DNA of 64,000 nt from assembly GCF_001592435.1 (NCBI RefSeq), contig NZ_CP014750.1, positions 1,488,001-1,552,000 on the forward strand. The letters run 5' to 3'. The DNA is from Thermococcus peptonophilus. Lineage in GTDB: Archaea > Methanobacteriota_B > Thermococci > Thermococcales > Thermococcaceae. Below are positions 7,977-17,171 of this stretch, piece after piece (positions within the stretch are counted from its first letter, which is position 1; the number at the start of each line of letters is the position of its first letter). Under the pieces are notes generated by a model. That model saw only the letters and a program-made list of their open reading frames with translations, did no database searches and was not told the origin of the DNA. A program made the position numbers and the translations under genes.

Positions 7977-9251
7977 ATGCCAGAGATAGCAGTGAGGATG
8001 ACCAAGAGGAACCACAACGCATTCGTCCACCTTCTTGGCGCTCTGGAGAGTCAGGGCTTTGATATGGGGGAGCTTTTGATTACCAAGGATTTCAATGAAA
8101 TACTCAAAGCTAACCCTAAGATCGTCCTGTACTCTTTCTTCACCGAGGAAATCTGGGGCTCATTGAGAGATGAAGTCAGGCTTTTGAAGGAACGGGGGGC
8201 TCTCTTAGTTGCGGGGGGCTATCATGCGATAGCCATGCCGAAACATACGTTAAATGTGCTCGGTTTTGACATAGCGGTCATTGGTGAGGGGGAAGAAGTT
8301 CTCTACCAGCTCCTCACGACTCTAAAGAAGACGGGCTATAGGATCACGAAAGAGCTCGCCAATATTAGGGGCCTTGCGTTCTACTTAAACGGGAAGTTCG
8401 TGTTTACGGGTTTTGCAAAGGTCGAGGACTTCTGGCGCTTCCCACCTTATCCTGAGAGCGTCCGCCTGATTTCGCCGATAGAAATCACCCGTGGCTGTCC
8501 CTTCGGCTGCTACTACTGCCAGACACCTTATATCAAGGGCTTTCGCATGAGGCACAGGCCGATAGACCAGATCGTTAAGTATTCAAGAAAAATGAAGGAC
8601 ATGCGTTACATAACTCCAAACGCCTTTGCTTATGGGAGCCCTGGGGCCATATTAAAACTCGACAAACTTGAGGCTCTTCTAAAGGCCCTTCAGCCGCTGA
8701 GGAAGGAGGGCAGGAGACTGTTCTACGGGACGTTTCCAAGCGAAGTAAGACCGGAGTTCGTCCTTCCCGAGACGCTGGAACTTCTCATAGACTACGCCGA
8801 CAACAGGAGATTGGCTATAGGTGCTCAAAGCGGTGATGATGCCATGCTAAAGGCGATGCACAGACTCCACAGGGTTGAACACGTCCAGAGGGCGGTTGAG
8901 TATATGCTTGAGTATGGCTTTGAGCCTGTTGTTGACTTCATTGTTGGACTGCCAAACGAGACCGAGGAAAGCCAGAGAAAGAGCATCGAGCTGATGAAGT
9001 GGATTATGGCGAAGGGTGGAAAGGTACGGGCGCACTACTTCATGCCCCTTCCTGGAACCCCATGGGCGAGATGCAGGCCATCACCTTTGAGCGATGAGAT
9101 GAAGAAGTTCCTCGGCAGGATGGCCGCGAAGGGAAAGATTGAAGGCTCCTGGGGCAAACAGATTGAGCTGTCTAAGAGGCTGCAGAAGCTCATAGAGGAG
9201 TTCTATGAGGAGCCTATGGCGTATCACGGGAGAGTTAGGGAGGTCTGTTAG
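7977..9251 (+). CDS. B12-binding domain / radical SAM protein
   Basis: A 424-residue protein. The N-terminal part (to about residue 130) has the cobalamin-binding-like fold, with GGYHAIAMPKHTLN. The radical SAM cluster motif CPFGCYYC lies at residues 174-181 (CxxxCxxC). A C-terminal GLPNETEES segment is typical of the SAM barrel. The layout resembles the MJ_1487 family (TIGR04013), whose substrate I cannot state. The cobalamin-binding DxHxxG motif is not obvious, so B12 use is uncertain. The start at 7977 is chosen because upstream codons run through the histone gene. Confidence 0.8.
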   Translation: MPEIAVRMTKRNHNAFVHLLGALESQGFDMGELLITKDFNEILKANPKIVLYSFFTEEIWGSLRDEVRLLKERGALLVAGGYHAIAMPKHTLNVLGFDIAVIGEGEEVLYQLLTTLKKTGYRITKELANIRGLAFYLNGKFVFTGFAKVEDFWRFPPYPESVRLISPIEITRGCPFGCYYCQTPYIKGFRMRHRPIDQIVKYSRKMKDMRYITPNAFAYGSPGAILKLDKLEALLKALQPLRKEGRRLFYGTFPSEVRPEFVLPETLELLIDYADNRRLAIGAQSGDDAMLKAMHRLHRVEHVQRAVEYMLEYGFEPVVDFIVGLPNETEESQRKSIELMKWIMAKGGKVRAHYFMPLPGTPWARCRPSPLSDEMKKFLGRMAAKGKIEGSWGKQIELSKRLQKLIEEFYEEPMAYHGRVREVC

Positions 9252-9307
9252 ATACACATAGACCCAAAACCTTATAACTCCAGTGAGTATCTACCGGCGA
9301 GGGTCTC

Positions 9308-9709
9308 ATGTACCCCGAAAACTATAAAAGGTTCCTGGAGCTTATAGACAAACTGCGAGAGTTTGAGGGTGCCCTCATAGTGGAGGGCCTGCGAGACGAG
9401 GTGGCTCTAAGGAATCTGGGGGTCAGAGCGGAGATAATAAGGCTCTCACGCCTTCCCCTGTCCGAGGTGGCGCTCATTGCATCATCCTACAAAGAGGTCA
9501 TGATACTCACAGACTTTGATAAGAAGGGAGAAGAGCTGGCCAAAAAACTCCTCAACTATCTGGCCGGCTATCCCTGCAGTGTGGACATAGAGACGTGGAA
9601 GGAACTCAGGAAGCTTGTCAGAAAGGACATAAAGGGCGTTGAAGACCTGTACGGTCTCTACCTTCGGGTTGTCTCCGTTTCTGACCCCCTGCTGGAGGGA
9701 ATCCAATGA
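9308..9709 (+). CDS. stand-alone Toprim domain protein
   Basis: A 133-residue protein with the two Toprim signatures: GALIVEGLRDEVAL (acidic residue near 27) and MILTDFDKKGEELAKKL (DxD near residue 65). Toprim domains bind metal for nucleotidyl transfer or hydrolysis in primases, topoisomerases and RNase M5-like nucleases. Its stop overlaps the dnaG start in an ATGA arrangement, so the two are translationally coupled. The substrate is unknown; an RNA-processing or primase-accessory role is inference. Confidence 0.8.
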   Translation: MYPENYKRFLELIDKLREFEGALIVEGLRDEVALRNLGVRAEIIRLSRLPLSEVALIASSYKEVMILTDFDKKGEELAKKLLNYLAGYPCSVDIETWKELRKLVRKDIKGVEDLYGLYLRVVSVSDPLLEGIQ

Positions 9710-11100
9710 AGAGAAAGAAAACCGTGCTCCAGCAGATTTTGTCCGAAAAACGAAAAAAGGTCAAGGAAGGTGATGGTATGTCCGGAAAGGACGAGTTCGG
9801 AACGACTAAGTACGTCATTTACGCTGAGTTTGAGGCAAACGGTGTCGTTGAAAGGCCCGATGTCGTTGGTGCAATCTTCGGTCAGACTGAGGGTCTTCTT
9901 GGAGACGACCTCGACCTGAGGGAACTCCAGAAGACCGGAAGGATCGGCAGGATAAGGGTTGAGGTTCACAACAAGGCCGGCAAGACCTACGGAACGATAA
10001 CGGTTCCGTCGAGCCTCGATAGGGTCGAGACAGCGGTTCTCGCCGCTGCTCTGGAGACCATTGACAGGGTCGGACCAGCAGAGGCCCGGATTAAGGTTCT
10101 CCGCATTGAGGACGTCAGAGCTACAAAGAGAAAGTACATCATTGAGAGGGCTAAGGAAATACTTGAAACCCTGATGGAGCAGGAGATACCCGAGACTCAG
10201 GAGATAACCGAAGAGGTCAAGAAGGCCGTACGTGCCAAGGAGCTGATCGAGTACGGTCCGGAGAAGCTCCCAGCTGGCCCACACGTGCCGTTCTCTGACT
10301 CAATAATCGTCGTCGAGGGAAGGGCTGACGTCCTCAACCTGCTCAAGCACGGCATAAAGAACGCCATAGCTGTCGAGGGAACTTCGATACCGGAGACGAT
10401 AATCAAACTCAGCAAGGAGAGGATAGTCACGGCCTTCACAGATGGAGACCGCGGCGGTGAACTTATCCTCAAGGAGCTTCTTCAGGTGGCGGATGTTGAC
10501 TACGTTGCTAGGGCACCGGAGGGCAAGGAAGTTGAAGAGCTTACTAAGAAGGAGATTGTGAAGGCCCTCAGGAGCAAGGTACCGGCTGAGCAGGTCATCA
10601 ACGAAATGTTCAACAAGGGCAGAAGCTTCTATGAGCTGATCAGGGATAGGGAGAGTGAAAGTGAGAGACAGCCAAGGCAGGTAACCAAACCAGAGCTTGG
10701 AGTGGTTAAGACACAGCCCAAGGTTGAAACGCCCGAAGAAAAGAGGGAGCCAGCCACCGTCGTTAGGCCTTCAGTCGAGAAGATAGTAAAACCCATTGAA
10801 ACGTCAAAGAGTGCGCCCGAGCTTGAAGAGTTCAGGGAGTTCATCGAGCGGGTAAAGAAGGACGGCGTCGCACTGCTCCTCGACGAGAACAAGAACGTAA
10901 TAACGGAGATCCCAGTTAGGGAGCTGACAAACCAGCTGAAAGAGCGCAAGGACGTCTATGCTGTTGTCTTCAACGGTGTAATAACCCAGAGGCTCATTGA
11001 TACGGTCAGCGAGAGCGGAGTCAAGTACATCGTAGGTGCCCGCAAGTACAACGTTGTTAGAAGGCCTGTTAGTCTCAAGATTATCACGTTCGCTGAGTGA
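9706..11100 (+). CDS. dnaG: archaeal DnaG-type primase / exosome-associated DnaG
   Basis: 464 residues from ATG 9706, or 440 if translation begins at ATG 9778, which follows GGAAGGTGAT and gives the typical MSGKDEFGTTKYVIYAEFEA start. The central Toprim domain shows DSIIVVEGRADVLNLL and AFTDGDRGGELI. A charged, variable linker and a helical C-terminal domain follow. Archaeal DnaG makes short RNA primers in vitro and is a stable subunit of the RNA exosome (family knowledge). It is coupled to the preceding Toprim gene. Confidence 0.92.
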   Translation: MKRKKTVLQQILSEKRKKVKEGDGMSGKDEFGTTKYVIYAEFEANGVVERPDVVGAIFGQTEGLLGDDLDLRELQKTGRIGRIRVEVHNKAGKTYGTITVPSSLDRVETAVLAAALETIDRVGPAEARIKVLRIEDVRATKRKYIIERAKEILETLMEQEIPETQEITEEVKKAVRAKELIEYGPEKLPAGPHVPFSDSIIVVEGRADVLNLLKHGIKNAIAVEGTSIPETIIKLSKERIVTAFTDGDRGGELILKELLQVADVDYVARAPEGKEVEELTKKEIVKALRSKVPAEQVINEMFNKGRSFYELIRDRESESERQPRQVTKPELGVVKTQPKVETPEEKREPATVVRPSVEKIVKPIETSKSAPELEEFREFIERVKKDGVALLLDENKNVITEIPVRELTNQLKERKDVYAVVFNGVITQRLIDTVSESGVKYIVGARKYNVVRRPVSLKIITFAE

Positions 11101-11177
11101 TTCATTTCTAATTTTTCTCTGTTCTCTTCGCAATCTTTTTAACTTCTGAAAGTAAATATTCTTCTGGGTGTATTGTA

Positions 11178-11390
11178 ATGAGGATAGATGTGTTGCTCTT
11201 TGTGATTTGGAGTACTGCTCTGGGTATCCTGCTGGCTCTTCTTCAGTTAGGTGTGCTTGGGTTTCTTTTTGGAATTGTTGGATTTTGGATTATGGTCGAT
11301 GAAGCAATACAGGAAAGGAAGACTCGGAAGACTAAACTTTATAACGTCCCTACCTCTTCTATTCCCGGTGGTCAAAGATGGAGGAAATAA
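11178..11390 (+). CDS. small membrane protein of unknown function
   Basis: 70 residues with two closely spaced hydrophobic segments (about 5-22 and 26-42), followed by a basic, polar tail. GGGTG lies 8 bases before the ATG and a T-rich promoter-like CTTTTTAAC lies upstream. The end overlaps the first codons of gltX by 13 bases in another frame. I do not recognise the family. The gltX promoter lies inside its 3' end, so the gene is plausible but not certain. Confidence 0.5.
   Translation: MRIDVLLFVIWSTALGILLALLQLGVLGFLFGIVGFWIMVDEAIQERKTRKTKLYNVPTSSIPGGQRWRK
11333..11346 (+). promoter_or_regulatory. promoter of gltX
   Basis: TAAACTTTATAAC lies about 35 bases before the gltX start, which predicts a very short mRNA leader. 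It lies within the end of the small membrane-protein gene. Confidence 0.55.
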
Positions 11391-13099
11391 TGGAGCTTAT
11401 CCTGAAGTACGCGCTCATCAACGCCTATACGCACAAGGGGAAGGCAAACCCGAAGGCGGTCATTGGTAAAGTCCTTGGAGAGAACCCGGAGCTCAGAGAG
11501 AAAGCCAGAGAAATAGTCCCTCTTGTAAACGAGGTCGTTGAAGAGGTAAACTCTCTCTCACTCGAGGAGCAGGAGGCTAAACTGAGGGAAATCTATCCCG
11601 AGTTCTTTGAGGAGAAGGAGGAGAAGAAAGGGGAGAAGAAGGGCCTTCCGCCGCTCCCGAAGGCCGAGAAAGGTAAGGTCGTTACCCGCTTTGCACCGAA
11701 CCCCGACGGTGCCTTCCACCTCGGAAACGCGAGAGCCGCCATTCTGAGCCACGAATACGCCAGGATGTACGACGGCAAGTTCATTCTCCGCTTCGATGAC
11801 ACAGACCCAAAGGTCAAGAGGCCTGAGCCGATATTCTACGAGTGGATAAAGGAGGACCTTGAGTGGCTTGGGTTCAAGATAGACGAGATTCACATAGCCA
11901 GCGACAGGCTTGAAATCTACTACGACTACGCTGAAAAGCTCATAAAGATGGGAAAGGCCTACGTCTGCACCTGCCCGCCTGAGAAGTTCCGCGAGCTCAG
12001 GGATAAGGGAATAGCCTGCCCGCACAGGGATGAACCCGTCGAAGCCCAGCTCGAGCGCTGGAGGAAGATGCTCAACGGCGAGTACAAAGAGGGTGAGGCA
12101 GTCGTCAGGATAAAGACCGACCTCAATCACCCAAACCCTGCTGTCCGTGACTGGCCGGCCCTCAGGATAATAGACAACCCAAACCACCCAAGAACGGGCA
12201 ACAAGTACCGCGTCTGGCCGCTCTACAACTTTGCCTCTGCCATTGACGATCACGAGCTTGGAGTTACCCACATCTTCCGCGGCCAGGAGCACGCCGAGAA
12301 CGAGACGAGGCAGAGGTACGTCTATGAGTACTTTGGCTGGGAATATCCAGTCACAGTTCACCACGGAAGGCTCTCCATAGAGGGCGTCATCCTGAGCAAG
12401 TCCAAGACGAGGAAGGGAATCGAGGAAGGCAAGTACCTCGGCTGGGACGACCCGAGGCTCGGAACGATCAGGGCATTGAGGAGGCGCGGAATAAGGCCCG
12501 AGGCGATAAGGGAACTGATCATAGAGGTCGGTCTCAAGAGGAGCGACACCACTATAAGCTGGGATAACCTCGCGGCGATAAACAGGCGCATAGTTGAGCC
12601 CATCGCCAACAGGTACTTCTTCGTCGCCGACCCGATTCCGATGTACATTGAGGGGGCGCAGGAGTTCACGGCCGAGATACCCCTCCACCCCGACTACCCT
12701 GAGAGGGGGGTTAGGAGGCTCAAGTTTGAGCCGGATAAGCCGGTCTATGTCTCAAAGGACGACATGGAGCTGTTCAAGCCCGGAAACTTTGTGAGGCTTA
12801 AGGATCTCTTCAACGTTGAAATCCTTGAAGTGAATGGAGAAGGCATTAGGGGCAGATTTCACAGCTTTGAATATGAGGTTGCGAGGGAGAACCGCTGGAG
12901 AATGGTTCACTGGGTCACAGAAGGAAGGACGTGTGAGGTCTGGGTTCCGGAAGGTGAAGAGCTTGTCATTAGGAAGGGCCTGCTGGAGAGCGACGCAGAC
13001 GTTAAGGTGGATGACATCGTCCAGTTCGAGCGCTTCGGCTTCGTTAGAATCGATGACGTCAAGCCGGAGAAAGTTGTTGCAATTTTTGCACACAAATGA
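11378..13099 (+). CDS. gltX: glutamyl-tRNA synthetase
   Basis: A 573-residue class I synthetase of the archaeal/eukaryotic type. The ATP-binding HIGH-like motif appears as FAPNPDGAFHLGNARA near residue 108, and the KMSKS equivalent as ILSKSKTRKG near residue 342. The N-terminal ~100 residues are a helical, acidic domain, and the C-terminal half is the beta-barrel anticodon-binding domain of the GlnRS-like class. It charges tRNA-Glu and, in archaea, usually also tRNA-Gln for later amidation. Confidence 0.96.
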   Translation: MEEIMELILKYALINAYTHKGKANPKAVIGKVLGENPELREKAREIVPLVNEVVEEVNSLSLEEQEAKLREIYPEFFEEKEEKKGEKKGLPPLPKAEKGKVVTRFAPNPDGAFHLGNARAAILSHEYARMYDGKFILRFDDTDPKVKRPEPIFYEWIKEDLEWLGFKIDEIHIASDRLEIYYDYAEKLIKMGKAYVCTCPPEKFRELRDKGIACPHRDEPVEAQLERWRKMLNGEYKEGEAVVRIKTDLNHPNPAVRDWPALRIIDNPNHPRTGNKYRVWPLYNFASAIDDHELGVTHIFRGQEHAENETRQRYVYEYFGWEYPVTVHHGRLSIEGVILSKSKTRKGIEEGKYLGWDDPRLGTIRALRRRGIRPEAIRELIIEVGLKRSDTTISWDNLAAINRRIVEPIANRYFFVADPIPMYIEGAQEFTAEIPLHPDYPERGVRRLKFEPDKPVYVSKDDMELFKPGNFVRLKDLFNVEILEVNGEGIRGRFHSFEYEVARENRWRMVHWVTEGRTCEVWVPEGEELVIRKGLLESDADVKVDDIVQFERFGFVRIDDVKPEKVVAIFAHK

Positions 13100-13115
13100 A
13101 AAGGTGGAAGCCCCT

Positions 13116-14426
13116 TCATGCGGGGGCTCCCTTAATCAATATTTTGTCTGCCAGGAGTCCGAACAGAATTATTGCTATGGCTATTGCTGGGGACAGTAAG
13201 TATAAGTGTCCCTGCTTTGCTGCTGAGTACATTGAGTACAGACCCTCGATTATGAAGAACGTAATGGCCACTACGACAATTCCCATTTCAAGTGGTGAGA
13301 GCTTTGAGTTCAATATTTTCAGCACCTTGCTGGATATCACTGGATACAGCTCGAAGATTCCTGTGAAGAATATCGTTATTGAGACTGCCCTGAGCATCAT
13401 GTCTGCTATGGACGGGACTGAATCGGGAATGCCCAGGAGTAGTGATGTGGCTATGAGATACATGGCCGCTTTTGTTCTGGAGACGTTGAACATGGAGGAT
13501 ATTATCTGAACACCAACTTCAGCAGTGGGCAGTATGCTGGTAAGCCCGGCGAAGAATATTGAGAGTGCTATCAAGATCAGTAGGGAGGAATATTCCGAGA
13601 GTATGTCTGGCAAGTCCCCCATAAGTTTGATTGCCTGTTCCTCTCCTCCATAAGCGTAGAGGAGAAGTCTCTCGGGACTGCTAGGTGCTATTGCATAGAC
13701 GATTGTCATGGTGGCCAAAAGGCTCACTATCACCTGTATCAGTATACCCGTACCGATAATTGTTTTTGCGTTGAAGCGTTCGTTTATGAAACTGCCAAGC
13801 ATTATGTAGAATCCAAAGCCCAGTCCAACACCGTAGAGCGCCCTCTCGGCGGCCGCTCTAACCATTGAAAGGCTTATGGGTTGCCAGCTGTAGACCATGT
13901 GCTTCGCAGTTGCAAGGAACGCTGCCGTCGGGGGGATTTTGACCTTGAAGAGAATAGCGGTGAAGATCGTAACCACGATGAAGAACAGCGAACCAATGGA
14001 CATGATTGCAAAGGTCTTTTCCTTTGCCCTGGTTATTATCACGAACATCAGTGCCAGCATTATGATCTTCGCTATTAGCCTACCAGTAGTTCCAGTACCA
14101 ACATACGGGCCGAGGAGGATAAGCATGACGTTTGCTGAGTAGTATGAGAGGAACCCTATTATCGTTACCGCGATAGCTAGAATCATTGCAGGTCTCTGAA
14201 GGATCTTTCTATAAAGCTCGACAAAGTAGTAACCTGACTTCATGACTCTCTCTGTTTCGAACATAGCAACTAGAGTGAACACCAGCAGGAATCCAAGGTG
14301 TACTACCAAGCCCGTTAGTCCATAGTGGAGCCAGAACTGTGGAAACAGGCCGATGCTCCCTATGCCCGTTGCGAATCCGGCCACGAGGAATATCAAATAT
14401 ACTGCCCACTTTTGGGTCTGGTCCAT
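13116..14426 (-). CDS. neurotransmitter:sodium symporter (NSS/SNF) family transporter
   Basis: A 436-residue polytopic membrane protein with about 11-12 hydrophobic segments. The N-terminal FAGFATGIGSIGLFPQF-like segment (residues 15-31) corresponds to the first unwound helix of LeuT-type transporters, which normally binds sodium and an amino acid. The substrate is probably an amino acid or a related solute (inference). The gene converges on gltX with a 16-base gap. GGAGGTGAT precedes its ATG. Confidence 0.75.
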   Translation of the reverse strand: MDQTQKWAVYLIFLVAGFATGIGSIGLFPQFWLHYGLTGLVVHLGFLLVFTLVAMFETERVMKSGYYFVELYRKILQRPAMILAIAVTIIGFLSYYSANVMLILLGPYVGTGTTGRLIAKIIMLALMFVIITRAKEKTFAIMSIGSLFFIVVTIFTAILFKVKIPPTAAFLATAKHMVYSWQPISLSMVRAAAERALYGVGLGFGFYIMLGSFINERFNAKTIIGTGILIQVIVSLLATMTIVYAIAPSSPERLLLYAYGGEEQAIKLMGDLPDILSEYSSLLILIALSIFFAGLTSILPTAEVGVQIISSMFNVSRTKAAMYLIATSLLLGIPDSVPSIADMMLRAVSITIFFTGIFELYPVISSKVLKILNSKLSPLEMGIVVVAITFFIIEGLYSMYSAAKQGHLYLLSPAIAIAIILFGLLADKILIKGAPA

Positions 14427-14583
14427 TTTATCACCTCCATTATTGTATCGAGAAGTTCATTGAAGTAATCCTTAAAACTATTGTCCTTGTTAATTTTATG
14501 TCTTTAAGAACCTCTCGTGTTACTGAGTATTATTCTTGTTCCTGAAATCGAACAGATTGTTATGAATAGGAAAAATGGAATAA

Positions 14584-17076
14584 TCAGTCAAGCCCCCTCC
14601 ACTTAACTAGGCCCAACAGGAACCTGTGAGGAAGCTTTTCGTGGTGTGGATGGACCCTTACCGCGTAGTGCCAGCACGGGTCTCCAAGGTGCCTGAGGGC
14701 ATTTCCTTCGTAGGTGTAGAGCCACTCGTTTTCTCCCACCTGTTCAGGATGCCTCAGCTCGACGATGTGAGGCTTTTCTATCTCGTAGCCCTGTGCCCTG
14801 ACGCCGTAGTAGAGTTCAACCTCAACGTCTTCTGGCTTGAGACCGTCGAGGTAGACCCTTACCTTAAGCCTGTTGCCCTCTACCTTGGCGTCCATTATTT
14901 CCACATTGTCCCATGAAGAGGTAACCCTGTCCTTCCACGCCGCTATCTCCTTTGCACCGCTGTAGTTCTCCCTCGTGAGCCAGATGTAGTTGCTCATGGC
15001 CTTTGAGTAGAACCTGTCCATGTATTCCTTGACCATCCTGTGAGTACTGAAGCGCGGGGCTATGCTTTTTATGCTCTCCTTCATCATGTATATCCATCTT
15101 GCCTTGTTCTCGTAGTATGTCGGGATGACCTCCTCCTCAAGCAGAGTGTAGAGGCTCTCCGCGTCCTTCGGATCGTCCGCCTCTGTCTCCGGCTCGGTGG
15201 TCTCCTCACCGATGACCCAGCCGTTCTTTCCGTTGTAGCCCTCGACCCACCAGCCGTCGTAGATGCTGACGTTCAGGACACCGTTCAGCCCGGCCTTCAT
15301 TCCGCTCGTCCCGCTGGCTTCCATTGGCCTGCGTGGGTTGTTGAGCCACACATCAACGCCAGCCACCATCAGCCTCGCGCTGCCCATGTCATAGTTCTCC
15401 ATAACGAATATCTTACCCCTGAACTCGGGCATCTTGGAGACCTCGTAGACCCTCCTGAGGAACTCCTTTCCTCCCTCGTCCCTCGGGTGGGCCTTGCCGC
15501 CGAAGACAATGTAAACCGGCCTCTCGGGATTGTTTAAGATTTTCTTCAGCCTCTCAAGGTCAGTGAGGAGGAGGGTAGCGCGCTTGTAGGTTGCAAATCT
15601 TCTCGCAAAGCCTATTATGAGGGCGTTCTCGTCTATGTTTGGTATCGGGTCGTCTATCCCGAGCCTCTTGTTCCGTTCTATGGCCTTCCTCCTAAGGAGC
15701 TCTATGAACTCCCTCTTAGCTTGGAGATGGGCTTCCCAAAGCTCCTCGTCTGGAATTCTTTCAACAGCGTACCATATGCCCTCGATGTTTGTGTGCTCCC
15801 TCCAGACCCTACCGATGTACCTGTCAAAGAGCTTTCTCATTTCATTGTGTACCCAGGTCATGGTGTGGACGCCGTTCGTGATTCCCTCGATGGGTATCTC
15901 GTTGAGCGGAACGCCCGGCCAGAGGTCTTTCCACATCCTCTTGCTTACCTCGGCGTGGAGCTGGCTGACGCCGTTCACGTAGCTGGAGGTTCTTATGGCA
16001 AGGAGAGTCATGTTAAGCTGGTCGCCCTCCCTTCCGAGTTCGAGGAGCTCTTCTCTGCCCTCAAGGAACTTTGCGAGCCTCTTCTTCACTTCATCAATCG
16101 GGAATCTGTCGTGGCCGGCCGGAACCGGCGTGTGGGTTGTGAAGACTGTAGTTCCTCTCACGATGCTTAAGGCCTCAGTGAAAGTTAGGCCCTCTTCCAT
16201 ATACCAGGCCACCCTCTGGAGGTTCGCAAAGGCCGGGTGCCCCTCATTGAGGTGGATGACCCCCGGTTCAATTTCCAGGGCCTTAAGAAGCCTCATCCCA
16301 CCGATTCCAAGGAGGATTTCCTGCTTTATCCTCTTGTCCATTTCGGCGTTGTAGAGGTAGTCGCAGATCGTCCTGTCGTCGGGGCTGTTCTCGGGGACGT
16401 CAGTGTCGAGGAGGTAGAGCTTCACCCTGCCGACGTTTACCTCGAAGGCCCTCGCATAGATAATCCTATCCTCAATCGGAACCTCGATGCGAAGCGGCTT
16501 TCCTTCCCTGTCGAGGACGGGCTTTATCGGCATCTCCTCGGGCTTGTACTCGGGGAATATCTCGACCTGCCTGCCGTCTTTGTCAATCTCCTGCCTGAAG
16601 TAGCCGTGCTTGTAGAGAAGGCCTATTGCTATGAACGGAAGCCCCAGGTCGCTCGCGGTCTTCACGTGGTCGCCGGCGAGGATTCCAAGGCCGCCGGAAT
16701 AAATTGGCAGGCTCTTGCTTATTCCGTACTCCATACAGAGATAGACTATGGGCTTGTCCCATTTGGGGTAGTTCGTAGAGAACCAGGTTGAGTTTGGGTT
16801 CATGTAGGCGTGGAACTGATCCATAACCAGCTCGTAGAGGTTCATGAAGTCGTCATCGCGGACGAGCTCCTTAAAGCGCTCCTCCGGAGTGTCGAGAAGT
16901 AGCTTTACCGGGTTCTTGTACTCCCTCCAGTGCTCAGGGTCGATGTACTCCCAGAGCTTCGTGGCTCTCCTGTTCCAGCTCCACCAGTAGTTGTAGGCCA
17001 GATCGACGAGGTCTCCGAGCGGATACGGGAGCTTCTTCTTTATTTCATCCTCAACAGCATTGGAAACGTTTACCAT
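14584..17076 (-). CDS. malP: maltodextrin (alpha-glucan) phosphorylase
   Basis: A 830-residue GT35 enzyme releasing glucose 1-phosphate from maltodextrin or glycogen. The PLP-lysine region ASGTSGMKAGLNGVLN lies near residue 600; the N-terminus has the short form without allosteric sites, with YNYWWSWN near residue 30. Three in-frame starts (17085 GTG, 17082 ATG, 17076 ATG) are possible; 17076 is chosen because AGGTGAT lies 5 bases upstream. A Tgr-like palindrome lies between TATA and start, the position linked to repression of glycolytic genes. pckG lies upstream. Confidence 0.93.
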   Translation of the reverse strand: MVNVSNAVEDEIKKKLPYPLGDLVDLAYNYWWSWNRRATKLWEYIDPEHWREYKNPVKLLLDTPEERFKELVRDDDFMNLYELVMDQFHAYMNPNSTWFSTNYPKWDKPIVYLCMEYGISKSLPIYSGGLGILAGDHVKTASDLGLPFIAIGLLYKHGYFRQEIDKDGRQVEIFPEYKPEEMPIKPVLDREGKPLRIEVPIEDRIIYARAFEVNVGRVKLYLLDTDVPENSPDDRTICDYLYNAEMDKRIKQEILLGIGGMRLLKALEIEPGVIHLNEGHPAFANLQRVAWYMEEGLTFTEALSIVRGTTVFTTHTPVPAGHDRFPIDEVKKRLAKFLEGREELLELGREGDQLNMTLLAIRTSSYVNGVSQLHAEVSKRMWKDLWPGVPLNEIPIEGITNGVHTMTWVHNEMRKLFDRYIGRVWREHTNIEGIWYAVERIPDEELWEAHLQAKREFIELLRRKAIERNKRLGIDDPIPNIDENALIIGFARRFATYKRATLLLTDLERLKKILNNPERPVYIVFGGKAHPRDEGGKEFLRRVYEVSKMPEFRGKIFVMENYDMGSARLMVAGVDVWLNNPRRPMEASGTSGMKAGLNGVLNVSIYDGWWVEGYNGKNGWVIGEETTEPETEADDPKDAESLYTLLEEEVIPTYYENKARWIYMMKESIKSIAPRFSTHRMVKEYMDRFYSKAMSNYIWLTRENYSGAKEIAAWKDRVTSSWDNVEIMDAKVEGNRLKVRVYLDGLKPEDVEVELYYGVRAQGYEIEKPHIVELRHPEQVGENEWLYTYEGNALRHLGDPCWHYAVRVHPHHEKLPHRFLLGLVKWRGLD

Positions 17077-17090
17077 AGCCATCACCTATG

Positions 17091-17107
17091 TATCATCTTT
17101 GGTGATA
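17091..17107. promoter_or_regulatory. Tgr/TrmBL1-type palindrome (TGM) at malP
   Basis: TATCAT-CTTTG-GTGATA differs by one base from the Thermococcales Glycolytic Motif TATCAC-N5-GTGATA. It lies at the predicted transcription start, downstream of the TATA box at 17121-17134. Known practice: the site represses glycolytic genes when downstream of TATA and activates gluconeogenic genes when upstream. Confidence 0.75.
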
Positions 17108-17120
17108 CCAAATAGAAAAG

Positions 17121-17134
17121 GGACTTAAAAAGTC
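17121..17134 (-). promoter_or_regulatory. TATA region of malP
   Basis: On the minus strand the sequence GACTTTTTAAGTCC lies about 50 bases before the malP start, placing the transcript start at about 17100, within the palindrome. Confidence 0.55.
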
Positions 17135-17171
17135 TTGCCGCTCGTCGAATGACGAAAAAAGGGAGAGAAGC

